Notes under the pieces: model-generated
Seen by the model: only the letters and a program-made list of their open reading frames with translations
Told to the model about the DNA's origin: nothing
Database searches by the model: none
Program-made: the position numbers and the translations under genes
Part shown: piece by piece, positions 53,543 to 62,261 of the stretch
Position numbering within the stretch: the stretch's first letter is position 1
Layout: every line of letters begins with the position of its first letter
Assembly (NCBI RefSeq): GCF_900996225.1
Contig: NZ_CAAJGL010000156.1
Location: forward strand, 124,001-188,000
Direction of reading: 5' to 3'
DNA from: Paraburkholderia sp. BCC1884
GTDB lineage: Bacteria > Pseudomonadota > Gammaproteobacteria > Burkholderiales > Burkholderiaceae
Length of the DNA: 64,000 nucleotides

Positions 53543-54355
53543 ATGAGTACCGTGCTCTCACCCACTTCAGCTCTGTCGCGTCGCGATACGCCCGTGCGCA
53601 AATTCTGGTTCGACGACGACGCATCCGCACGAACCGTAGCCGGGGAACGCCGCCATCGTCAGGAGCGACTGGCGGGCGCATTCCGTCTGTTTGCGCAATA
53701 CGGCTTCGCGCAGGGCCTCGCCGGTCATATCACCGCGCGCGATCCCGAATGGACCGATCATTTCTGGGTCAATCCGCTCGGCCGGCATTTCGGACGCATG
53801 CGCGTGTCGGATCTTCTGCTCGTGAATAGCCAGGGCGAGATCGTCGTCGGCGAAGGGCCGCTCAATCAGGCGGCCTTCGCGATCCATGCAGCGATCCACG
53901 AAGCACGCCCCGATGTCGTCGCCGCGGCGCACACGCATTCGCTCTACGGGAAGGCATGGTCGACACTTGGCCGCACACTCGATCCACTGACCCAGGACTC
54001 ATGCTCCTTCTACGAGGACCACGCGCTGTTCGACGACTTCCAGGGCGTCGTGCTCGATACGACCGAAGGCGCGCGCATCGCCGCCGCCTTGCGTCAGTAC
54101 AAGGCGGTGATCCTGAAGAACCACGGCATCCTCACGGCGGGTCCGACGGTCGAGGCGGCGGCCTGGTGGTACATCGCGCTGGAAAATGCCTGTCACGCAC
54201 AACTGCTCGCCGAAGCGGCCGGCACACCGCAGCGGATTGCCCACGACGTCGCGGCACTGACGCATGCACAGGTCGGCCGGCCTGGCGGCGCGCAACATTC
54301 GTTCGAGAGCCTCTACGAAGGACTCGTCGAAGCCGAACCGGCACTGCTCGACTGA
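53543..54355 (+). CDS. Class II aldolase/adducin-family protein
   Basis: A 270-residue protein of the class II aldolase fold. Zinc-type ligands are visible in AAAHTHSLYGKAW (His-x-His) and KNHGILTAG; GEGPLNQAAFAIHAAIHEARP precedes them. Related enzymes include fuculose-phosphate aldolase, and others in the family are decarboxylases or have lost activity. It lies 18 bases after the monooxygenase, and its stop overlaps the next start (TGATG). In this setting it might act on the aldehyde or hydroxy-carbonyl product released after C-S cleavage; substrate unknown. Confidence 0.83.
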   Translation: MSTVLSPTSALSRRDTPVRKFWFDDDASARTVAGERRHRQERLAGAFRLFAQYGFAQGLAGHITARDPEWTDHFWVNPLGRHFGRMRVSDLLLVNSQGEIVVGEGPLNQAAFAIHAAIHEARPDVVAAAHTHSLYGKAWSTLGRTLDPLTQDSCSFYEDHALFDDFQGVVLDTTEGARIAAALRQYKAVILKNHGILTAGPTVEAAAWWYIALENACHAQLLAEAAGTPQRIAHDVAALTHAQVGRPGGAQHSFESLYEGLVEAEPALLD

Positions 54356-54951
54356 TGGCCATTCACACACTCCGGCACTTCGTCGGCGAGATGGCGGGCC
54401 TGGTCGATAGCGTGACCGATGAAACCGATCTGCTCGAACGCGGCGGTACGGCATTGCGCGAATTGATCGCGATCGACGACTGGCTGCCCGAAGCCTACGC
54501 GCAAGCCTCGCCGGATCGCTATCAACAGTTTCTGTTGTACGCCGACGTTCGGCAGCGCTTCTCCGTGGTCAGCTTTGTCTGGGGACCGGGCCAGCAGACG
54601 CCGGTGCACGATCACACGGTATGGGGTTTGATCGGCGTGCTGCGCGGCGCCGAACTCGCGACCTCTTTTACGCGCGACCCGGACGGCACGCTGCGCCAGA
54701 CGAGCGAAGAAGCGCGACTCGAACGCGGCGTGGTCGAAGCCGTATCGCCGACCATCGGCGATATCCATCGCGTGCGCAATGCGTATGACGATCGCGTGTC
54801 GGTCAGCATTCACGTGTACGGCGCGAACATCGGCGCGGTGCATCGCTCGACCTATCCGCCCGACGCACCGCCCAAGCCCTTTATTTCAGGTTATTCGAAC
54901 GAAACCGTCCCGAACCTCTGGGACCTCAGCAAGGAACGCCGTCTTTCATGA
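54355..54951 (+). CDS. Thiol dioxygenase (cysteine/3-mercaptopropionate dioxygenase family)
   Basis: A 198-residue cupin of the CDO family. Iron ligands H85, H87 (PVHDHTVWG) and H138 (GDIHRVRN) are present, as is the Ser-His-Tyr triad S151/H153/Y155 (SIHVY). The protein contains no cysteine at all, so the Cys-Tyr cofactor of mammalian CDO cannot form. The glutamine-containing VWGPGQQTP segment fits the bacterial 3-mercaptopropionate dioxygenase type. It would oxidise a thiol to its sulfinate. The start overlaps the aldolase stop (TGATG) and the stop overlaps the rhodanese start (ATGA). Confidence 0.88.
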   Translation: MAIHTLRHFVGEMAGLVDSVTDETDLLERGGTALRELIAIDDWLPEAYAQASPDRYQQFLLYADVRQRFSVVSFVWGPGQQTPVHDHTVWGLIGVLRGAELATSFTRDPDGTLRQTSEEARLERGVVEAVSPTIGDIHRVRNAYDDRVSVSIHVYGANIGAVHRSTYPPDAPPKPFISGYSNETVPNLWDLSKERRLS

Positions 54952-56555
54952 AGTCATATCCCGTGCGCAGTGACGAGGACGTCCGCGCAGCGTTACTCGC
55001 CAAACGTGAAATTGCCTTGCTCGACGTGCGCGAGGAAGACCCCCACGCGCAGTGTCATCCGCTGTTCGCGGCCAACTTCCCGCTGTCGAAAATCGAGCTG
55101 GAAGCCTACACACGTCTGCCGCGCCGCGACGTGCCCATCGTTCTGCTCGATGCGGGCGAAGGTTTCGCGCAACGCGCGGCCGCCCGCCTCGATGCGCTTG
55201 GTTATACGGACGTGGCGTTGCTCGCGGGCGGCTTGCAGGGTTGGATCGACGCCGGCGGCGAAGTCTTTCGGGACGTCAACGTGCCGAGCAAGGCGTTCGG
55301 TGAATTTGTCGAAACACAGCGGCACACGCCTTCGCTATCGGCGGAAACCGTCGACGCGCTGTTAAAGAACAACGACGATGTCGTCGTGCTCGACGCGCGC
55401 CGCTTCGACGAATATCAGACGATGAACATTCCGGGCAGCATCAGCGTGCCCGGCGCGGAACTCGTGCTGCGTGCGCGTACCCTCGCACCGAACCCGACGA
55501 CGCGTGTGATCGTGAACTGCGCGGGGCGCACGCGCAGCATCATTGGCGCGCAGTCGCTGGTGAATGCGGGCTTGCCCAATCCGGTCGCGGCATTGCGCAA
55601 CGGTACGATCGGCTGGACGCTTGCAGGGCAGACCTTGCAGCGCGGCAGCGATCGCACCTTCGATCCGCACGCGGCCCACGACGCGGCGAACCTCGACGCG
55701 TCCCGACATGCGGCACTCGCGCTCGCGCAACGCGCGGGCGTCGGCCGAACGTCGCTTGAAGAAGCCGCGCGCTGGGCAACCGACACGACGCGCACCACGT
55801 ATCGCTTCGACGTTCGAACTCCGGCCGAATATGAACAGGCCCACGTGCCCGGCTTCCAGGGCGCACCCGGCGGCCAGCTCGTCCAGGAAACGGAAATGTT
55901 TGCCCCGGTGCGCGGCGCGCGTGTCGTGCTCGTCGACGACGACGGCGTGCGCGCCAACATGACCGCATCGTGGCTCGCGCAGATGAACGTCGAGGTGTAT
56001 GTGGTCGATGGTGCATCGTCCGCGGATTCGACCGCGAGCGGCGCATGGCAGGCATCGAAACCCACTGCGCCGACCACGCCGTCCCTCTCGGCCGATGAAC
56101 TCGCGGCGTTGCTTGCCGACACGAAAAGCCAGACCATCGTGCTCGATTTCACGTCGAGCGCGAACCACGTCAAGGGGCATATTCCCGGCGCACGCTGGGC
56201 GTTACGCTCGCGCCTTACGAGCGACTTCGACGATCTGCGCAACCTGCCGGACGCAAAGCGCTATGTCGTCACCTGCGCGACGAATGCACTTGCGCCGTTC
56301 GCCGCACCCGAGGTCGCGGCACTGACGGGCAAGCCCGTGCATCTGCTGGAAGGCGGCACGTCCGCATGGATTCGCGCGGGCTTTGCCGTGGAGACGGGCG
56401 ACGCCGGGCTCGCCTCACCTCGCATCGACCGCTATCGACGACCCTATGAAGGCACCGACAACGCGCGCGAGGCGATGAACGCCTACCTCGAGTGGGAATA
56501 CGGCCTCGTCGCGCAACTCGAACGCGATGGCACGCACGGCTTCTTCGTGATCTGA
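54948..56555 (+). CDS. Four-domain rhodanese-like sulfurtransferase
   Basis: A 535-residue protein built of four rhodanese folds (about residues 1-115, 125-235, 260-360 and 375-490). The second and fourth keep the catalytic cysteine (C191 in VNCAGRTRS, C443 in VTCATNAL); the first and third have Asp there (LLDAG at 67-71, LVDDDG at 329-333). Active domains carry sulfane sulfur as persulfide and donate it to sulfite, cyanide or a protein. No signal peptide is seen. Coupling to the thiol dioxygenase by ATGA suggests joint processing of a sulfur compound. Tandem proteins with alternating active and inactive domains occur in Burkholderiales. Confidence 0.88.
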   Translation: MKSYPVRSDEDVRAALLAKREIALLDVREEDPHAQCHPLFAANFPLSKIELEAYTRLPRRDVPIVLLDAGEGFAQRAAARLDALGYTDVALLAGGLQGWIDAGGEVFRDVNVPSKAFGEFVETQRHTPSLSAETVDALLKNNDDVVVLDARRFDEYQTMNIPGSISVPGAELVLRARTLAPNPTTRVIVNCAGRTRSIIGAQSLVNAGLPNPVAALRNGTIGWTLAGQTLQRGSDRTFDPHAAHDAANLDASRHAALALAQRAGVGRTSLEEAARWATDTTRTTYRFDVRTPAEYEQAHVPGFQGAPGGQLVQETEMFAPVRGARVVLVDDDGVRANMTASWLAQMNVEVYVVDGASSADSTASGAWQASKPTAPTTPSLSADELAALLADTKSQTIVLDFTSSANHVKGHIPGARWALRSRLTSDFDDLRNLPDAKRYVVTCATNALAPFAAPEVAALTGKPVHLLEGGTSAWIRAGFAVETGDAGLASPRIDRYRRPYEGTDNAREAMNAYLEWEYGLVAQLERDGTHGFFVI

Positions 56556-56586
56556 GCAGCAACGGTCAACGCGCAGCACGCGCCAG

Positions 56587-57498
56587 TCATGCGGCGCGCG
56601 CGGCGCGTGCGGCCTTGAAGCTTCGCTCGATACTGTGCGATAGCACGGCAAGCGCCGACTGCATTTTTCCAGGCGCGCGCGAATGGACTAGCCACACAGT
56701 GATCTCGGGTTTGAAGTCGCTGACTGCTACTACGTCCAGTTGCGATGCGTGCGCACTGCTGTTGAGCAACGGCATGGGGACAAGTCCGAGACCCACGCCA
56801 TCCGCGACAAGGCCCAATTGCAACTCCATGCCCAATGTTTCCAGATTGAGCTTCAACGGATAGCCCTGGGCGGCGAGCGCATGCTGGAGACCGGCCCGGA
56901 AACCGCAGCCGTCCGGGTTGAGAACCCAGCCGACCGGTTGACACTCGGCGAGCGAATGCGCGCGCTTCTTCATGCTTCCCTTGCGGGCGACAACGGCCAG
57001 CTTGAGCGTGCCGAGCGATTCGCCCAACAACGTCTCGGGTAATGCACGATTCGCGGGCAACAGCACGACTGCCGCATCCAGTTGCCCGTCTTCGACCTTT
57101 TGCAGCAAAGGACTGCCCCACCCGGTCGATACACGCGGCTGCAACTCGGGGTGCGCGTTTCTCAACGCGTGCAATGCCGGCAGCATGGCGACATCCGCGA
57201 CCGTTTGCGCAACGCCGAGCCTGAGCACGCCGGCAAGCGGCGCATCGTCCGTCACGAGATGGCGAAGCGTATCGACTTCACGCACGATCGCGCGACACTG
57301 CTCGTAGACCGCGCGCCCCATTGGCGTGGTCTTCAGGGGTTTGGTGTTGCGGTCCAACAGTTCGACCCCGAGTGCTTCTTCGAAATTCTGAATACGCCGC
57401 GTCACGGCAGGCTGCGTGAGCGCCAGCGATTCGGCCGCCTGGCTCAAGGACTGACTCAGCACGACTGCAACAAACGCCTCGATTTCATCGAGTTTCAT
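56587..57498 (-). CDS. LysR-family transcriptional regulator
   Basis: A 303-residue LysR protein with helix-turn-helix residues 1-60 (SLSQAAESLALTQPAVTRRI, ELLDRNTKPLKTTPMG) and an effector domain with VADGVGLGLVPMPLL. It is convergent with the rhodanese operon and divergent from the SsuA-like gene, with 221 bases between it and that gene. It is therefore the likely regulator of the binding-protein/flavoprotein operon. It is a separate branch from the LysR pair at 36036 and 47924, and may be a sulfur-responsive (CysB/Cbl/SsuR-like) or substrate-specific regulator. Confidence 0.88.
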   Translation of the reverse strand: MKLDEIEAFVAVVLSQSLSQAAESLALTQPAVTRRIQNFEEALGVELLDRNTKPLKTTPMGRAVYEQCRAIVREVDTLRHLVTDDAPLAGVLRLGVAQTVADVAMLPALHALRNAHPELQPRVSTGWGSPLLQKVEDGQLDAAVVLLPANRALPETLLGESLGTLKLAVVARKGSMKKRAHSLAECQPVGWVLNPDGCGFRAGLQHALAAQGYPLKLNLETLGMELQLGLVADGVGLGLVPMPLLNSSAHASQLDVVAVSDFKPEITVWLVHSRAPGKMQSALAVLSHSIERSFKAARAARAA

Positions 57499-57719
57499 TG
57501 ATCTATTCCGCTTCAGAGGAAGTTATTTGACGCACGGCGGATTGCACTGCGCCGGTTCGATAGGCCCGAGCTTAGCCACTTCGGACGGCTCGCTCAAGCC
57601 TGCCACTGCATTTCATCCTCGCATATTAGCAAAGCAGAACAATGCGTTTGCGTAATAACAGACCCAACCGTATCGTGTGTTTTCGTGCCTTCACCCTCTC
57701 TGCTAAAGCTTCCCTATCC

Positions 57720-58652
57720 ATGCAACGATTACTCGTCCGCTTGCTGCTCGTGACCCTGACTGCTGCTCCCGTTCTGGCGTCGGCCGAAACGACCTTGAAG
57801 GTCGGCGATCAACAACTCCAGACTCGCGGCGTTCTTGAGGCATCCGGCCAATTGAAGGATCTGCCGTACAAGATCGAGTGGTTCAACTTTCCGGCCGCGC
57901 AGCCGCTCGGCGAAGCGCTGAATGCCGGTGCAATCGATGTCGGCGGCCTCGGCGACGCGCCGTTGATCTTCGCCTATGCCGCCGGCGCGAAAGTTCGCGC
58001 GGTCGCTGCCACGCGCTCGCAACCCGTGGATCTGGCGATCATCGTTCCGGCGAACTCGCCGATCAAGACCGCCGCGGACCTGAAGGGCAAACGCATCGCC
58101 ACGACACGGGGTTCGATCGGCCATTACCTTGCCATCGCCACGCTCGAACGCGCCAACCTCAAACTCACCGATGTATCTTTACGCTTCATGCAGCCCGCCG
58201 ATGCCAAGGCCGCTCTGGCGACCGGCAATGTCGATGCATGGTCCACGTGGGACCCGTATGTCGCGCTGGCCGAGCAGCGCGACCATGACCGCAGTATCGC
58301 CAACGGAATCGGTCTGTCTTCCGGATTGAGCTTCGAGGCCGCCACCGACGACTCGATCAAGGCGAAGCACGCGGAAATCGCCGACTTTCTGAAACGGGTT
58401 GCCGTGGCCCAGCGCTGGGCGCTGTCGCATCCCGACGAAGTCGCGGCGATCCAGTCGCGCGTGACAGGCCTGCCGCCCGACGTCCTGAAGATCGTCTATC
58501 AGCGCGCGCAAATTCACCCTGTCGCCATCGACGACAACCTGATCGCCGAGCAACAGAAGACGGCCGACCTGTACCACCGGGTCGACGTCATCAAAACCCG
58601 ACTCGACATCGCGCCGAGTTTCGACAGGCAGTTCCCGCTCGCCGCGCCCTGA
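57720..58652 (+). CDS. ABC transporter substrate-binding protein (aliphatic sulfonate type)
   Basis: A 310-residue periplasmic binding protein. The signal peptide covers residues 1-22 (MQRLLVRLLLVTLTAAPVLA, cleavage near ASA-ET). The mature start TTLKVGDQQLQTRGVLEASG, then IEWFNFPAAQPLGEALNAGAIDVGGLGDAPLIFAYAAGAKVRAVAATRS, matches SsuA-type NitT/TauT binding proteins. GNVDAWSTWDPYVALAE is also characteristic. It is followed by an SfnB-like and an SsuD-like gene but no ATPase or permease on this strand, so it probably works with the ABC components encoded convergently downstream or elsewhere. An upstream in-frame ATG at 57642 is less likely. Confidence 0.88.
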   Translation: MQRLLVRLLLVTLTAAPVLASAETTLKVGDQQLQTRGVLEASGQLKDLPYKIEWFNFPAAQPLGEALNAGAIDVGGLGDAPLIFAYAAGAKVRAVAATRSQPVDLAIIVPANSPIKTAADLKGKRIATTRGSIGHYLAIATLERANLKLTDVSLRFMQPADAKAALATGNVDAWSTWDPYVALAEQRDHDRSIANGIGLSSGLSFEAATDDSIKAKHAEIADFLKRVAVAQRWALSHPDEVAAIQSRVTGLPPDVLKIVYQRAQIHPVAIDDNLIAEQQKTADLYHRVDVIKTRLDIAPSFDRQFPLAAP

Positions 58653-58669
58653 CATAACGGAATCCACGC

Positions 58670-59923
58670 ATGACCAGCCGACACCCCGAGACCGCCCTGA
58701 TCGATATTGGGCGCGACGCCGAACGTGACGCCGACGCGCTCTCGGCGTTGTCCGATCTGGACAGCGCGAACGCCGACCGCTGGCTCGCCTCGCTGAGCGC
58801 GGCGTTCGCCGCCGGCGCCGCCGCGCTCGACGACGGAGCGCATTTCCCCCACGACAATCTGGCCCGTCTGCGCCGCGCGGGCCTGCTCTCACTCACGGTG
58901 CCGCGCTCGCTCGGCGGCCATGAGGCGACCCTTGCACAGGCCCTCAAGGTAATCCGCGCGGTAGCGCGCGGCGAACCGTCGACCGCGTTGATCCTCGTGA
59001 TGCAGTGTCTCTACCATCTTCGACTGCAAGCGAACCCCAACTGGCCAGTTGCGTTGAAGCAGCAGATCGCGCGCGACGCGGTAGAGCGCGGCGCGCTTAT
59101 CAATTCGCTGCGCGTGGAGCCGGAACTCGGTTCCCCCTCGCGTGGCGGTTTGCCTGCGACGGTCGCCACACGCACGGGCGACCACTGGATTCTGAACGGC
59201 CGCAAGCTGTATTCGACAGGCAGCCCCGGGCTCACCTGGTTCGCCGTCTGGGGTCGCACCGACGAAGCCGAGCCGCGCGTCGGCACATGGCTCGTGCATC
59301 GCGACACGCCGGGCATTCGTTTCGGCGAGCGCTGGAATCATCTCGGCATGCGCGCAACCGGTAGCCACGAAGTGATCTTCGACAACGTCCGGGTGCCGGC
59401 CGACTACGCGGTCGATCTGCAGACGCCCGGCCCGAGCAACGGCATGGACCCGGTCACGGCGCTCTGGATGAGCGTGCTGCTGCCGGCCATCTACGACGGT
59501 GTCGCGCGCGCGGCCCGCGACTGGTTCGTCCAGTGGGCCGCCGGGCGCGTGCCGTCCGGGCTGAGCGCGCCGTTATCGAGTCTCGACAGTTTTCAGCAGA
59601 CGGTGGGGCGGATCGACTCGTTGCTCCTCAATAACCGGGTATTGCTCGACGCGGGCGCGACCGGACAGATTGCAACGAACGAAGCCGCAACCGTTAAGTA
59701 CCTCGTCAGCAAACACGCCATCGAGGCCGTCGCGCTGGCATTGGAGGCGAGCAGCAATCCGGGCCTGAGCCGCAACAATCCGCTGGAGCGCCACTATCGC
59801 GACGTACTGTGCGCCCGCATTCACACCCCGCAAAACGACACCGTGCTGGGCAATCTCGGGCGTAGCGCTTTCGCCGCGCGCTGCACGCACGCCATTTCAT
59901 CGACAGAGGAGCAAACGCCATGA
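58670..59923 (+). CDS. Acyl-CoA dehydrogenase-fold flavoprotein, SfnB-like
   Basis: A 417-residue flavoprotein with the acyl-CoA dehydrogenase fold: helical N-terminal domain, central beta domain (WILNGRKLYSTGSPGLTWFAVWGR, HLGMRATGSHEVIFDNVRVP) and C-terminal helices. The group resembles SfnB/DszC proteins, which act in sulfur acquisition from sulfones or sulfonates rather than in fatty-acid oxidation. It lies between a sulfonate-type binding protein and an SsuD-like monooxygenase, whose start it overlaps (ATGA). It may supply an oxygenation or dehydrogenation step ahead of C-S cleavage. Confidence 0.82.
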   Translation: MTSRHPETALIDIGRDAERDADALSALSDLDSANADRWLASLSAAFAAGAAALDDGAHFPHDNLARLRRAGLLSLTVPRSLGGHEATLAQALKVIRAVARGEPSTALILVMQCLYHLRLQANPNWPVALKQQIARDAVERGALINSLRVEPELGSPSRGGLPATVATRTGDHWILNGRKLYSTGSPGLTWFAVWGRTDEAEPRVGTWLVHRDTPGIRFGERWNHLGMRATGSHEVIFDNVRVPADYAVDLQTPGPSNGMDPVTALWMSVLLPAIYDGVARAARDWFVQWAAGRVPSGLSAPLSSLDSFQQTVGRIDSLLLNNRVLLDAGATGQIATNEAATVKYLVSKHAIEAVALALEASSNPGLSRNNPLERHYRDVLCARIHTPQNDTVLGNLGRSAFAARCTHAISSTEEQTP

Positions 59924-61038
59924 GCGTCGAATTCATCGGTTATGTCAGTCATCAGGAATCCAGTGAGATTCATCTACCGCACGGGCCGGCCGTCAATCCA
60001 CCTTATATCGCGGCCGTCGCGCAGGCGCATGAGTATGGCGGCTTCGACCGCGTGCTGATCGCTCATTCGAGCGCCTCACCGGATGGATTCCAGATTGCGT
60101 CGTTCGTCGCGCAACAGACCAGGCGCCTGGGCATCCTGTTGGCGCATCGGCCCGGCTTCGTCGCGCCGACCCTCGCCGCGCGCCAGCTCGCGACACTCGA
60201 TCATTTCAGCTCGGGACGCTCCGCCGTTCACATCATCTCGGGCGGCGACGATACGGAACAACAGCGCGACGGCGATTTTCTCGCGCACGACGAACGATAT
60301 CGACGCACCGACGAGTATCTCGATGTCGTCAAGCGTTCATGGACCAGCGAGACGCCGTTCGATCACGAGGGTGAGTTCTACCACGTGAAGGGCCATAAAT
60401 CGCAGATCCGTCCGCTGCAGAAACCGCATCTGCCCGTGTACTTCGGCGGCTCGTCGGAGGCGGCGATCGAGGTTGCCGGCAAGCATGCCGACGTCTTCGC
60501 GCTATGGGGCGAATCGCTCGCCGCAGCCGAAGAGACCATTGCCAGGGTTCGTGCGTCGGCCGCACGTCACGGACGCGCCGACGCTATCCGCTTCAGTCTG
60601 TCGCTGCGCCCGATCATCGCGCCCACGGAAGATGCAGCGTGGGCCCGCGCCGAATCGATTCTGCAACGCGCGAAGGATGTCGTGTCCGCGTCGCCCAATT
60701 TCACACGTCGGCCGAAAGACCCGAAGAATGTCGGCGCGCAACGTCTGCTTGCCGAGGCGGATAAGGGCAGTATCGTCGATAAGCGATTGTGGACCGGCAT
60801 CACGGCCTTGACGCGCGCCGCCGGCAATTCGACTTCGCTCGTCGGCACGCCTCAGCAAGTCACGGACGCGCTGCTCGAGTATCACAAGCTCGGTATCACG
60901 ACGTTCCTGATTCGCGGCTTCGATCCGCTCGAAGATGCGCTGGCGTACGGGCGAGATCTGTTGCCGCTCGTGCGTGCCGCCGTCGGCCACCGGCAAGCCG
61001 ACGGGCACGCGCGCGAAAAGCAGGTCGCCCTCGCCTGA
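59920..61038 (+). CDS. SsuD-like FMNH2-dependent monooxygenase
   Basis: A 372-residue luciferase-like enzyme closely related to the one at 52448: MSVEFIGYVSHQESSE, HRPGFVAPTLAARQLATLDHF, GGDDTEQQRDGDFLAHDERYRRTDEYL, VYFGGSSEAAIEVAGKHADVFALWGES. It is expected to release sulfite from sulfonates using FMNH2 and O2. Its start overlaps the SfnB-like stop by ATGA. The two copies are in separate operons and probably have different substrates. A strong terminator hairpin follows. Confidence 0.88.
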   Translation: MSVEFIGYVSHQESSEIHLPHGPAVNPPYIAAVAQAHEYGGFDRVLIAHSSASPDGFQIASFVAQQTRRLGILLAHRPGFVAPTLAARQLATLDHFSSGRSAVHIISGGDDTEQQRDGDFLAHDERYRRTDEYLDVVKRSWTSETPFDHEGEFYHVKGHKSQIRPLQKPHLPVYFGGSSEAAIEVAGKHADVFALWGESLAAAEETIARVRASAARHGRADAIRFSLSLRPIIAPTEDAAWARAESILQRAKDVVSASPNFTRRPKDPKNVGAQRLLAEADKGSIVDKRLWTGITALTRAAGNSTSLVGTPQQVTDALLEYHKLGITTFLIRGFDPLEDALAYGRDLLPLVRAAVGHRQADGHAREKQVALA

Positions 61039-61060
61039 TACACAGCAGAACCACCGACAA

Positions 61061-61107
61061 CGCCCGACGTGCTCGCGTCCAATCAAAGGACGCGGACATG
61101 TCGGACG
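61061..61107 (+). terminator. Strong terminator after the second SsuD-like gene
   Basis: A 20-base imperfect stem (61061-61080 with 61088-61107, including a perfect CGCGTCC/GGACGCG core at the loop side) closes a 7-base loop and is followed by GTTTTGTTTG-like sequence. It lies 22 bases after the monooxygenase stop, before the convergent ABC operon. Confidence 0.7.
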
Positions 61108-61171
61108 TTTTGTTTGCGCTATGCCTTCACCAGATAATCCGCAACGGTAACCGGCTGCGGCGGCACCTTGC

Positions 61172-62206
61172 TCAGGCCAGTACTTCCGAAAAGACGCGCG
61201 TCGCAAACCGGTCTGAGTTCGTGCCGGCATTCATCACGCCGACCGATTTCAGGTCGTCCGCATACAACGCAATTTCCTTCCTGAATGCCTCGCCCACCGG
61301 ATGGTGATGATCGGTATGGCTCTTCAGCATCGCGGTCAACTGAGCGACATCCGCGCCGGGCGCGTAGGCCGAGAAGATCGACGCGGCGTCGGCGGGACGA
61401 TTAGCGGTCCATTCGGTCGCTTCCAGCAAGGCTTGCGTCAGAGCCTGTGCCGTCGCCCGGTCCTTGCGAATCAGCGACCCGCGCACGCCCAGCACGCAGC
61501 ACACGCGGTTCTGATACTCGCCGCACAGATTGTTCGAAACTTCCTGCAGATGGTCCGACTCACGTAGCGTCCAGATGGTCGGATCGCCGTCCGCGATCGC
61601 CTGCACTTCGCCCTTCTTCAATGCCTCGCCTAGCAGCGTCGCCGGGTACTGCCGCCAATGCACCTCGTTGTCCGGGTCGATGCCGAGCTTCTTCAGCGTG
61701 ATCGCGAAGAAATTCTTCGCGGGACTCGCCATGTCGCTCACGCCCACCGTGCGTCCCTTCAGGCCTTGCAGATCGACGATGCCCGAGGTTTTCGTCGCGA
61801 GCAAGCGCATGCAGCCGCCATGAATGCCCGCCGTCAACTTGACGTCGAAGCCCTGCTCCAGCGGCTTGATCCAACGCAGCGCCATGCCGACACCGGCGTC
61901 CGATTTGCCCGTTGCAATGGCTTCCAGTAATTGATCGGTCGACCCGGCGAAGTTGATCAGTTCGACCTGCAGCCCGTGTTTCTCGAAGATGCCCTGCTTG
62001 AGCGCGACCGGCACGGGTGCCGTGCAGATTGCGCCAGCGTTCCATGAGAGCTTGACAGGCTTCAGGTTGCTCTGGGCAGCGGCCCGCAGGCTCGGCAACA
62101 CGAAAGACGCGCCGCCCAATGTCGCCGCGCCCGCGGTCCATGCGGTCTTGCGCAGCCACGCGCGCCGCGCGAGGTCCGGCGCCGCCGCGTTGTGGTTGGA
62201 ATCCAT
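61172..62206 (-). CDS. ABC transporter substrate-binding protein with Tat signal (sulfonate/nitrate type)
   Basis: A 344-residue binding protein. The N-terminus RRAWLRKTAWTAGAATLGGASFVLPSLRAAA is a twin-arginine-type signal. Mature motifs include LKQGIFEKHGLQVELINFAGSTDQLLEAIATGKSDAGVGMALRWIKP and ADGDPTIW, of the NMT1/SsuA-like group. GGAAG precedes the ATG at 62206. It is the distal gene of an operon with permease and ATPase genes, giving a complete importer for sulfonates, taurine or a related anion. The cysteine-containing NNLCGEYQNRVCCVLG segment is distinctive. Confidence 0.85.
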   Translation of the reverse strand: MDSNHNAAAPDLARRAWLRKTAWTAGAATLGGASFVLPSLRAAAQSNLKPVKLSWNAGAICTAPVPVALKQGIFEKHGLQVELINFAGSTDQLLEAIATGKSDAGVGMALRWIKPLEQGFDVKLTAGIHGGCMRLLATKTSGIVDLQGLKGRTVGVSDMASPAKNFFAITLKKLGIDPDNEVHWRQYPATLLGEALKKGEVQAIADGDPTIWTLRESDHLQEVSNNLCGEYQNRVCCVLGVRGSLIRKDRATAQALTQALLEATEWTANRPADAASIFSAYAPGADVAQLTAMLKSHTDHHHPVGEAFRKEIALYADDLKSVGVMNAGTNSDRFATRVFSEVLA

Positions 62207-62261
62207 ATCGTTGCTTCCAGTTCGTTGTGTGATGGTTGGTTGGTCGGTCGACACGGCGCGC

